Shown piece by piece: positions 1-5,186 of a DNA stretch of 5,277 nt. How positions within the stretch are numbered: position 1 is the first letter of the stretch; the number at the start of each line of letters is the position of its first letter. The notes beneath the pieces are model-generated. The model was not told the origin of the DNA and ran no database searches. It saw only the letters and a program-made list of their open reading frames with translations. The position numbers and the translations under genes are program-made. The stretch is taken from NCBI GenBank assembly GCA_007135295.1, contig SLJD01000338.1:1-5277 (forward strand). Direction: 5' to 3'. Source of the DNA: Phycisphaerales bacterium. Its GTDB lineage: Bacteria; Planctomycetota; Phycisphaerae; Phycisphaerales; SM1A02.

Positions 1-1065
1 ATTTTCCGCCGCCACGTCATCGCCACGGTCCCGGGCGGTTTCGGCGAGTATCTGAATCGCCACGCCGGCGAGATACGGTTGGCTGCGACTGGCACGGGCC
101 GGTACGTGGGCGAGGTGCACATGACCGAGGGTCCATCGGCCATCCGGCGCATCGATCGTCTCGCCGAGGCCGAGGAAGAACCTCGCCCAGTTCTCGCGCC
201 AACCGGTCAGGCCGCCAAGTTCCTCACGGAGGGCGGTCAGCCCCTCGCGCCGAATGCTTTCGTCGGCGCTTACGCAAGCGATCATCGACCGAAGCATGGC
301 GACGTTGTCTGATGCCTCGCCACGGATCGCCGGGCGATCGGCTTCACTATCCAGTTGCTCACGGGCGGCCCATTGGTAGAGGCGGGCGATCTGGTCGATC
401 TCCGCGTCGCCCTGCGCGTCATACCGCTCGAGTTCACTGACCAGCCGCCGCAGGTTCGACTGCCCGGTCCAGAAGGGCGGCAACTGCGGCGAGAGGTGGT
501 CATTGGCATCAATGACGGGGTCGAGGTTGGCGTAACTGCTTGTCGACACGTCGGCGCGGCGGATGCGAGCCGCTTCCAATGCCGGGATCACAGCCAGATC
601 ATTCGCGCCGCGGGCGAGGCGGCAGCGAAGCAGCCCCTCGGCGACGACGAGCGCCGTTTCGTGCGTGCGGCCCCGGTAGGTCTCGAAAAGGTCCTCGAGC
701 AGCGGCTCCGCCAGCCGCATATCCATCCGCTCGACGCGGCTGCGGGCCCGCCAGAGCTTTTCGGCACGGTCGAGGTACTCATCGAGCGTCGGAGCCGGCG
801 CTTCGGTGGTGACATCGCGGATTCGGTCCCACGGCTCGGTGTGGTGGCGTTCGAACTCCCCGGTGCGGATCGTCACGCCAGCGCCGTCGATCGAAACGAT
901 ATGCCCTTCGAGCGGTCCCAAACCGCCGCGGCGAAGAACACGGTCCGGGGCATCTCCCGCGTCTAAGGCGCTCGCTCCAACCGCCGGAACGGCTGATCCG
1001 ATCACCATCGCGATAGCCGCGAGCATCAGTCCGGTGCGCCCGCGAGCACTGTGCTGCTTATCCAT
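1..1065 (-). CDS. Sec-exported protein of unknown function, 3' end cut by the window edge
   Basis: Translating the minus strand from the ATG at 1065-1063 gives 355 codons with no stop up to position 1, so the C-terminus lies outside the window. The N-terminus (MDKQHSARGRTG, then a hydrophobic run at residues 13-29, then ASA at 31-33) is a classical Sec signal peptide with likely cleavage after Ala33. There is no lipobox Cys, so a soluble periplasmic protein is expected. Residues 50-86 (GHIVSIDGAGVTI ... EPWDRIRDV) look like a small beta-barrel module. From residue 94 on the chain is Leu/Ala/Arg/Glu-rich and probably alpha-helical, possibly TPR-like (for example LVVAEGLLRCRLA near 139-151). 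The start overlaps the stop of the upstream VWA gene (ATGGATAA, 8 bp) and lacks a clear Shine-Dalgarno, which suggests translational coupling in one operon. I do not recognise the family. The reading frame is well supported by the signal peptide, the clean frame and the overlap; the function is unknown. Confidence 0.85.
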   Translation of the reverse strand, partial: MDKQHSARGRTGLMLAAIAMVIGSAVPAVGASALDAGDAPDRVLRRGGLGPLEGHIVSIDGAGVTIRTGEFERHHTEPWDRIRDVTTEAPAPTLDEYLDRAEKLWRARSRVERMDMRLAEPLLEDLFETYRGRTHETALVVAEGLLRCRLARGANDLAVIPALEAARIRRADVSTSSYANLDPVIDANDHLSPQLPPFWTGQSNLRRLVSELERYDAQGDAEIDQIARLYQWAAREQLDSEADRPAIRGEASDNVAMLRSMIACVSADESIRREGLTALREELGGLTGWRENWARFFLGLGETIDAPDGRWTLGHVHLAHVPARASRSQPYLAGVAIQILAETARDRGDDVAAEN

Positions 1066-2098
1066 CTGAGGCCACAAAGCGATACTCACCCCCTGATTCC
1101 CGGGCGATTTCCTGAAGCAACTCCTGGCTTGACGGGTCGCCGAACGCAATCGTGTGAACCGTGACGTGACTTCCCTTGCTGTTCATCGCCGCGACCTCGT
1201 CCGCCTCAAAGCCGACAATCTCTCCGTCGGTCATGAAGAAGATTACGTCGGGCCGCGGCGAGAGCGAGAACACCTCTTGAAACGAGCTTCGCGGCCGCGT
1301 CCCGCCGCCCGGGGTGTACTGGTTGATCCACCGTACATACCGTTGGATGGTGTTCTGCGAGGCACGGTTCCAGCCGTTCTGCATCGGCGGGAGAATCTTG
1401 TCCGACGAGAAGAGTACGACGTAGAACTGCGAGTAATCCGGCAGCGAGGACAGCGACTGCGTGAGCTCTTCCTGCAAACGCTCCATGCGCTGCTGCCGCG
1501 ACATGGAGCCGGAGACATCCGCGATGAACGCGAAGCGGTTGCCGCCGGCCCGGATGCCGAAGAACGACGCCCCCGCCCCGCCGCCGGAGAGGCTGCCCTC
1601 ACCGCCGAGCCCGTCACCCGAGCCGCCGAGGGCGTCGATCGCATCCTGATCGGCCGCATCGAGGCGTGTGTCCGGCGAATCGACGCTCACATCCATCAGG
1701 TCGACTTCATCGACGCTGTCAGCGATCTCGGTGAGGTCATCGGCGACGGCGTCGTCCAGATCGACCGCTTCGTGCTCGGTCAGTTCGACTTCCTGAAGCG
1801 TTGCGAACTCGATCTCGACCGACCGGCCGTTACCGCCGGCGGGCACATCGCGGTGCATGCCGCTGAGCACACCCATCAGCACGAGATGCGCCAGGACCGA
1901 CATCGCGACAACCCACGTCAACGTCATCTGCCGCCGCCGTCGCCGGTCGGCCTCGCGCTGCTGCTGCAGTTCACGCACCCAATCCGCCTGAGAACGGCCG
2001 GCCACCGAGTTCGGTTCCCGCGCCGTATCGGGGGTCCGGGAGGTTCCCGAACCTTCAGGGGGTCCGGGGCGTCTGGGGGTTCCGGGTGAAGTCGTCAT
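1058..2098 (-). CDS. Membrane-anchored von Willebrand factor A (VWA) protein with TonB-like N-terminal helix
   Basis: 346 residues. Residues 1-57 are a hydrophilic, Pro/Arg-rich cytoplasmic tail ending in RRRRR (52-56). One transmembrane helix follows at about 59-80, so the N-in/C-out topology puts the rest in the periplasm. Residues 92-102 (RSVEIEFATLQ) and a strongly acidic stretch at 104-157 form a linker, then a Gly-rich segment (157-187), then FFGI and the VWA domain (about 188-346). The metal-ion-dependent adhesion site is complete: D194-x-S196-x-S198 (DVSGS), T267 in GGGT, and D291 in MTDGE. VWA domains usually bind protein partners through such a metal site. The helix contains S67-VLA-H71 with L78, matching the spacing of S16/H20/L27 in E. 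coli TonB. The start at 2098 keeps the basic cytoplasmic tail; no good Shine-Dalgarno is visible. The gene overlaps the next exported-protein gene by 8 bp, so the two probably work together. The domain call is secure; the cellular role is inferred. Confidence 0.93.
   Translation of the reverse strand: MTTSPGTPRRPGPPEGSGTSRTPDTAREPNSVAGRSQADWVRELQQQREADRRRRRQMTLTWVVAMSVLAHLVLMGVLSGMHRDVPAGGNGRSVEIEFATLQEVELTEHEAVDLDDAVADDLTEIADSVDEVDLMDVSVDSPDTRLDAADQDAIDALGGSGDGLGGEGSLSGGGAGASFFGIRAGGNRFAFIADVSGSMSRQQRMERLQEELTQSLSSLPDYSQFYVVLFSSDKILPPMQNGWNRASQNTIQRYVRWINQYTPGGGTRPRSSFQEVFSLSPRPDVIFFMTDGEIVGFEADEVAAMNSKGSHVTVHTIAFGDPSSQELLQEIARESGGEYRFVASDG
2030..2086 (+). repeat. G-run cluster with G-quadruplex pattern in the VWA start region
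   Basis: The plus strand (template strand of the VWA gene) has four G-runs at 2058-2062, 2066-2069, 2075-2079 and 2084-2086, separated by loops of 3, 5 and 4 nt. This satisfies the usual G3+N1-7 quadruplex pattern. The unit GGGGGTCCGGG occurs at 2030-2040, again at 2058-2068, and in variant form (GGGGGTTCCGGG) at 2075-2086. In the VWA reading frame this is the Pro/Gly/Arg-rich N-terminal tail. Folding is a prediction from pattern only. Confidence 0.4.
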
Positions 2099-2144
2099 AT
2101 CGCATTTGCATCCATCACCATCGGGCTCTTGACATTATGCCACC

Positions 2145-2171
2145 AGTATAGGCCCGACCGCGGCCACTCAA
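2145..2171 (-). promoter_or_regulatory. Candidate sigma70-type promoter for the VWA operon
   Basis: On the minus strand TTGAGT (2171-2166) lies 15 bp upstream of TATACT (2150-2145). These match the TTGACA/TATAAT consensus at 4 and 5 of 6 positions; the spacer is 2 bp shorter than ideal. A second AT-rich hexamer, CATAAT (2139-2134), lies just downstream. Transcription from the first pair would begin near 2138, leaving a leader of about 40 nt before the VWA ATG at 2098. This is the only AT-rich spot in the intergenic region, which supports the placement. Confidence 0.35.
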
Positions 2172-2421
2172 CGGTCTTTATCGGCGGGCGGGCGATGCCG
2201 CCTTGACCCGGCTTCTCCCCGGCCCCGCCGACCGACCGATCCCTGACAGAATCGGAAGTCGCAACACAGTTCATTGGCGACATAACAACCCGCCAGCACC
2301 GCCTCCTCGTCCGGGGGGCTCAGAGACGATATCGCCGGATGCCGGAACCCACTTTTCCGTGTGCTGATGGGGATTCCCATGGCATTTCATGAGGGTCTCA
2401 GCGTCATTTCGTTCTGGGGGC

Positions 2422-2450
2422 TTGACCTTCCCGCGCCGGGGGGGTCCAAT
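2422..2450 (+). promoter_or_regulatory. Candidate promoter for pyrH that would give a leaderless mRNA
   Basis: TTGACC (2422-2427, 5 of 6 to the -35 consensus) is followed after exactly 17 bp by TCCAAT (2445-2450, 4 of 6 to the -10 consensus). Only 6 bp separate the -10 box from the ATG at 2457, so transcription would start at or next to the A of the start codon. No Shine-Dalgarno precedes that ATG, which is consistent with a leaderless message. The -10 box lacks the highly conserved second-position A, so this is a weak call. Confidence 0.25.
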
Positions 2451-2456
2451 CCGGGC

Positions 2457-3254
2457 ATGGCAGCGGCACACTCCCCTTCATCGGCATCCGACACCACTTC
2501 TGAACCTTCATCCGAAGCGGCCCCGGCAGACGCGGGCGGCGACCTCGCCTACCGCCGCGTCATCCTCAAAATCAGCGGCGAGGGCTTCTCCAAAGCCGGC
2601 GAGTTCGGCATCACACCCGAAGAACTCGCCCTGATCGCCGATGAGATCGCCGCCGCCGGCCGTCTCGGCACACAGACCGCCGTCGTCGTCGGCGGGGGCA
2701 ACATCATCCGCGGGGCCCAACTCGCCCGTGACGGCAAGATCGACCAGTCCACCGCCGACTACATGGGCATGCTCGGCACGGTCATCAATGGCATGGCCTT
2801 GAAGGAATCGCTTGAGAATCTCGGTCAGCCGGCGCGGCTCATGTCGGCGATCGACATCCCCGCCGTCGCCGAACCATTCATCCGGGCCCGGGCGATCCGC
2901 CACCTGGAAAAGGGTCGCGTCGTCATCCTCGCCGCCGGCACCGGCAACCCATTTTTCACCACCGACACCTGCGCCGCCCTGCGCGGCGCGGAACTCGGCG
3001 CCGACGTCGTCCTCAAGGCCACCAAGGTCGACGGCATCTACACCGCCGACCCCCGCACGGATCCGGACGCCACGCGGTACGAGAAACTGACGTTCAATGA
3101 AGCGTTTGAGCAGCAACTCGGTGTTATGGACCTCACCGCCCTGACCATGTGCATGGAACGCAACCTGCCCATTGTCGTGTTCGACTTCAAGACCCCCGGC
3201 AACATCCGCCGCGTCGTCAAGGGCGAGCCGCTCGGCACACTCGTGACGAACTGA
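2457..3254 (+). CDS. pyrH: Uridylate kinase (UMP kinase)
   Basis: Cytoplasmic UMP kinase (UMP + ATP to UDP + ADP), the step that commits de novo pyrimidines to UTP and CTP. It is a bacterial amino-acid-kinase-fold enzyme, typically a hexamer activated by GTP and inhibited by UTP. From the chosen ATG the protein has 265 residues. Family motifs appear in order: K38-ISGE at the phosphate-binding start, VVGGGN (77-82) and IIRG, DYMGMLGTVING (101-112), GTGNPFFTTD (161-170), KATKVDGIYTADP (187-199) and VMDLTAL (223-229). All match E. coli PyrH closely. E. coli PyrH has 241 residues; the extra length here is a Ser/Ala/Pro-rich N-terminal tail (residues 1-29). Starts at 2361, 2367 or 2379 would lengthen this atypical tail further, so 2457 is preferred. 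Codons are strongly C/G-ending, as in a well-expressed gene. The gene stands alone: neither rpsB-tsf upstream nor frr downstream, unlike the common bacterial arrangement. Confidence 0.97.
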   Translation: MAAAHSPSSASDTTSEPSSEAAPADAGGDLAYRRVILKISGEGFSKAGEFGITPEELALIADEIAAAGRLGTQTAVVVGGGNIIRGAQLARDGKIDQSTADYMGMLGTVINGMALKESLENLGQPARLMSAIDIPAVAEPFIRARAIRHLEKGRVVILAAGTGNPFFTTDTCAALRGAELGADVVLKATKVDGIYTADPRTDPDATRYEKLTFNEAFEQQLGVMDLTALTMCMERNLPIVVFDFKTPGNIRRVVKGEPLGTLVTN

Positions 3255-3336
3255 CCTCGGGCAACGGAAGAATCACCGAAGCGCAAACCCAGAGCGCAAA
3301 GGGGAGGATCGCGAATCGGCCGGGCTTAAAGAATGT

Positions 3337-3362
3337 GCAGGCGCTTGACGCCATGCTTCATT
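3337..3362 (+). terminator. Candidate hairpin terminator after pyrH
   Basis: GCAGGCG (3337-3343) pairs with CGCCATGC (3349-3356) through 7 base pairs with a single bulged A. The loop is CTTGA, and the short T-rich tail TTCATT (3357-3362) follows. It lies 82 nt past the pyrH stop, in the right orientation. The tail is poorer in T than a textbook intrinsic terminator. Confidence 0.35.
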
Positions 3363-3399
3363 GCAGAAGCCGCCATGCGTGGATGAAATGACCGTGGGG

Positions 3400-3418
3400 T
3401 GCTGCTCTGCGAGCGGCA
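3400..3418 (+). repeat. Stem-loop just upstream of the DUF6498-like gene
   Basis: TGCTGCTC (3400-3407) pairs with GAGCGGCA (3411-3418) over 8 bp including one G-T wobble, around a TGC loop. It ends 28 nt before the ATG at 3447 and has no T-tract. It could be a second, tail-less terminator for pyrH or a leader hairpin of the next gene; sequence alone does not decide. Confidence 0.35.
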
Positions 3419-3446
3419 GGCCACCGGGGAGACGGGGACGCGAACG

Positions 3447-4232
3447 ATGAAGCAGTGGAATCGCTTCCAGGCAGACCATGCGGCACATCACGAATCCGCC
3501 CGGGCACCGAACGCCTTGGATCGGCTCGTCGGGGCACTCGTTTCAAGATGGCACGAGTTCTGGTCTCAGCATGGCTGGTCGATCGCAACGGTCGTCATTT
3601 TCAACCTTATCCCCCTGCTCGGTGTTGTTTTCTTCAGGTGGAGCATCAAGCAGGTACTGCTGGTGTATTGGCTCGAGACCGCGCTGTTTGTTCTTGCTCA
3701 ACCCATCCGCGGTCTGGCACGACGGGGCTGGCGGACGATTGGCCAACAATTGGCTGTCACAGCACACGCTTGCGTGTTCACCGGCGCTCATGCGTTCTTC
3801 CTCCTCTCAATGCTCTATGGCATTCAATGGGACGAGGCCGATCAGGACGGGCTGAGTTGGTCCGCGCCCACCAGAGGGGCCCCCGGGCAGTGGCTCGACC
3901 AGGCACTGGCTGATATCCCGCTGGCTGCGATAGTCATGGTCGCCATCGTGTCGTGCGTTTCGCTCGGTTCTCAACTTCCCGGCCTGCGCCGGGCGCGACG
4001 CGCTGATATGGCGGCGGGACGGAATTCCGGCGACATTGACACCAGATCTCTTTACGGGCCGGTGGTAATCATGCACGTCTCGGTAATCTTCGGCGGCTTC
4101 GTCATTCTTTCTCTGAACAGCCCGATCGGCCTGCTGCTGCTTCTGATCACGTTGAAGATCGGATATGACCTCTTCCGCACCATCAACGGGAAGCCCGAAA
4201 CCGACGGAGCCGCGGGCGCGGCCACCTCGTAA
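3447..4232 (+). CDS. Six-helix integral membrane protein, DUF6498-like
   Basis: 261 residues from the ATG at 3447, which has G-rich ribosome-binding-like stretches upstream (GGGGAC at 3434-3439). A GTG at 3399 would add 16 polar residues without family support. Six hydrophobic segments are visible at about 44-63, 67-86, 102-123, 157-177, 204-222 and 225-242. The second carries VLLVYWLET and the last two read IMHVSVIFGGF ... LLLITLKIGYDLF. From memory these YWLE, H..iifGGF and lK..yDL signatures are typical of the uncharacterised DUF6498 family of inner-membrane proteins. The first 40 residues are hydrophilic (His-rich HAAHH at 11-15), and the last 15 form an Ala/Gly-rich polar tail. Codon use is more relaxed than in pyrH (GTT, TTT, GCA, AGA, TTG appear), consistent with low expression or a different history. 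It is probably monocistronic and converges on lpxA. Function unknown. Confidence 0.85.
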   Translation: MKQWNRFQADHAAHHESARAPNALDRLVGALVSRWHEFWSQHGWSIATVVIFNLIPLLGVVFFRWSIKQVLLVYWLETALFVLAQPIRGLARRGWRTIGQQLAVTAHACVFTGAHAFFLLSMLYGIQWDEADQDGLSWSAPTRGAPGQWLDQALADIPLAAIVMVAIVSCVSLGSQLPGLRRARRADMAAGRNSGDIDTRSLYGPVVIMHVSVIFGGFVILSLNSPIGLLLLLITLKIGYDLFRTINGKPETDGAAGAATS

Positions 4233-4259
4233 CCAGGTTCAGGTTCGGGAGTTACGAGG
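4225..4259. terminator. Inverted repeat spanning both stop codons, probable bidirectional terminator
   Basis: CCTCGTAAC (4225-4233) and GTTACGAGG (4251-4259) form a perfect 9-bp inverted repeat around a 17-nt loop containing a tandem CAGGTT (4234-4245). The TAA of the plus-strand gene lies in the left arm and the TGA of lpxA lies in the loop. The element therefore serves the ends of both convergent genes. No T-tract follows on either strand, so it may act as an RNA 3'-end stabiliser or a factor-assisted terminator rather than a classical intrinsic one. Confidence 0.5.
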
Positions 4260-5060
4260 AGTGTACTTCCGGGGGCGGGAGCACAGGCCGCGGCTTGTTG
4301 ATTCGATGAATGCGATGATTTCAGCGATGCGCGGTCGATCCGTGTACTCGCGCAACGTATCGATCGCCTCTTTGGGATGACGGTGCTCGCGGTACATCTG
4401 TCGATACGCCCAGCGGAGATCGTTGATCTCGTCGCGCGACATGCCGCTGCGTCGCAAGCCGATAACGTTGAGACTGCCGACAACATTGATGCCGGTCAGC
4501 GTGCAGAACGGCGGCACGTCCAGTCCCGTCCCCACGCCGCCGGAGAGCATCGCCCCGCGCCCGATGCGCACAAACTGGTGGATGACGGTCGCCCCGCCGA
4601 TCGTCACGCGGTCTTCCAGTTCAACGTGACCGCCGAGGGCGACATTGTTCGCCAGCACGCATCCGTCACCGACGCGGCAGTCGTGCCCGGCGTGACTGAC
4701 GGCCATGAAGTAGTTGTCATCCCCAATCGTCGTAGGCGTATCGTGTGACGTGGCGCGGTGGATGGTCACGGTTTCGCGGAACGTATTGCGGTCGCCGATC
4801 TCCAGGCCGGCGCCCGTATCGTCCGGATCCCATTTGAGATCCTGCGGCGCGAACCCCAGGCACGCAAACGGGTAGACCGTGTTTGCCTCGCCGATCGTCA
4901 GCGGCCCCTGCCCGTAGACGTGACCGATCAGCCGCGTGCCCGCGCCGATACGGACACGGCCCCCGAGCACGCAGTGTGGGCCGATGACGACGTCGTCGGC
5001 GAGCTCGACATCATCGCCCTCGCCGTCCATGATCTGCGCGGTCGGGTGAACATGAGCCAT
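4239..5060 (-). CDS. lpxA: Acyl-ACP--UDP-N-acetylglucosamine O-acyltransferase
   Basis: First enzyme of lipid A synthesis: transfers an R-3-hydroxyacyl chain from acyl carrier protein to the 3-OH of UDP-GlcNAc in the cytoplasm. The 273-residue protein is a left-handed parallel beta-helix of hexapeptide repeats (for example IGPHCVLGGRVRIGAG from 26) followed by a helical C-terminal domain from about 207 (MSRDEINDLRWAYRQMYRE). Aligned by eye to E. coli LpxA: VHPTA at 4-8; QDLK at 73-76; IHRAT at 100-104; H123 and H126 in SHAGHDC (H126 = catalytic H125); GGHV at 143-146; VIHQF at 159-163; LRRSG at 203-207 (R205 = R204). G174 aligns with E. coli G173, the 'hydrocarbon ruler' position; Gly there goes with longer (about C14) chains. 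The ATG at 5060 is preceded by AGGA (5071-5068) at a 7-nt spacing. A basic tail of about 11 residues (RPRKYTPRNSRT region) extends past the usual SRGL end. The lpxD, fabZ and lpxB genes are not visible here. Confidence 0.97.
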   Translation of the reverse strand: MAHVHPTAQIMDGEGDDVELADDVVIGPHCVLGGRVRIGAGTRLIGHVYGQGPLTIGEANTVYPFACLGFAPQDLKWDPDDTGAGLEIGDRNTFRETVTIHRATSHDTPTTIGDDNYFMAVSHAGHDCRVGDGCVLANNVALGGHVELEDRVTIGGATVIHQFVRIGRGAMLSGGVGTGLDVPPFCTLTGINVVGSLNVIGLRRSGMSRDEINDLRWAYRQMYREHRHPKEAIDTLREYTDRPRIAEIIAFIESTSRGLCSRPRKYTPRNSRT

Positions 5061-5113
5061 GGACGGATCCTATCATGACCGCCTGCCGGCCGCGGCGCCG
5101 CCACGATCCGTTC
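5061..5113 (-). promoter_or_regulatory. lpxA leader with Shine-Dalgarno and an inverted repeat at the start codon
   Basis: In the minus-strand transcript ACGGATC (5111-5105) can pair with GATCCGT (5069-5063), 7 contiguous bp. The pairing extends by one more G-C pair past an A-C mismatch, so the distal arm finishes directly against the ATG at 5060. The proximal arm overlaps the last bases of the AGGA Shine-Dalgarno (5071-5068). The 35-nt enclosed segment contains a perfect palindrome GCGGCGCCGC (5092-5101) that could fold on its own. Such a structure could limit ribosome access to lpxA. No clear promoter boxes are visible between here and the upstream gene end. Confidence 0.35.
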
Positions 5114-5186
5114 CCGCGCAATGAGCACAACACACGACTCACGCGCCACCGCCCGTTCACTGACAGCCATGCCAGCAAAGAACCAG

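Larger units (their letters stand above)
2099..2456. other. Divergent intergenic region between the VWA gene and pyrH
   Basis: This 358-bp stretch separates the minus-strand VWA gene from the plus-strand pyrH. I see no convincing gene in it: the short open frames have mixed third-position usage and unremarkable peptides. It must hold the promoters for both directions. The best candidates are a minus-strand box pair at 2145-2171 and a plus-strand pair at 2422-2450. In-frame ATGs at 2361, 2367 and 2379 could extend pyrH upstream but are less likely starts. G-runs occur at 2313-2318 and 2438-2444. No recognisable operator, riboswitch or terminator was found. Confidence 0.6.

Noticed and set aside
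355..966. Plus-strand open frame of 203 codons in the left region
   Set aside because: It lies opposite the exported-protein gene, which has a signal peptide, a clean 355-codon frame and operon overlap; the plus-frame peptide looks random.
1154..2089. Long plus-strand open frame (311 codons) antisense to the VWA gene
   Set aside because: It is a shadow produced by GC-rich codon bias; its peptide is Arg/His/Pro-rich without domains, whereas the minus frame has a complete VWA domain.
2129..2152. Perfect TTGACA on the plus strand followed by TATAGG
   Set aside because: The spacer is only 12 bp, too short for a sigma70 promoter; at 17 bp the sequence is GC-rich.
2095..2283. 62-codon minus-strand open frame whose TGA overlaps the VWA ATG as ATGA
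   Set aside because: The overlap is suggestive of coupling, but the peptide has no recognisable character, codon use is mixed, and the best VWA promoter boxes lie inside it.
2508..3116. Minus-strand open frame of 202 codons inside pyrH
   Set aside because: The peptide is Gly/Asp/Ala-rich and reads opposite highly conserved PyrH motifs.
3280..3300. Direct repeat AGCGCAAA with a 13-bp period after pyrH
   Set aside because: Only two copies of 8 bp with no further structure; could be chance.
3361..3389. Possible promoter TTGCAG-N17-TGAAAT ahead of the DUF6498-like gene
   Set aside because: Only 3 and 4 of 6 consensus matches; not distinguishable from background.
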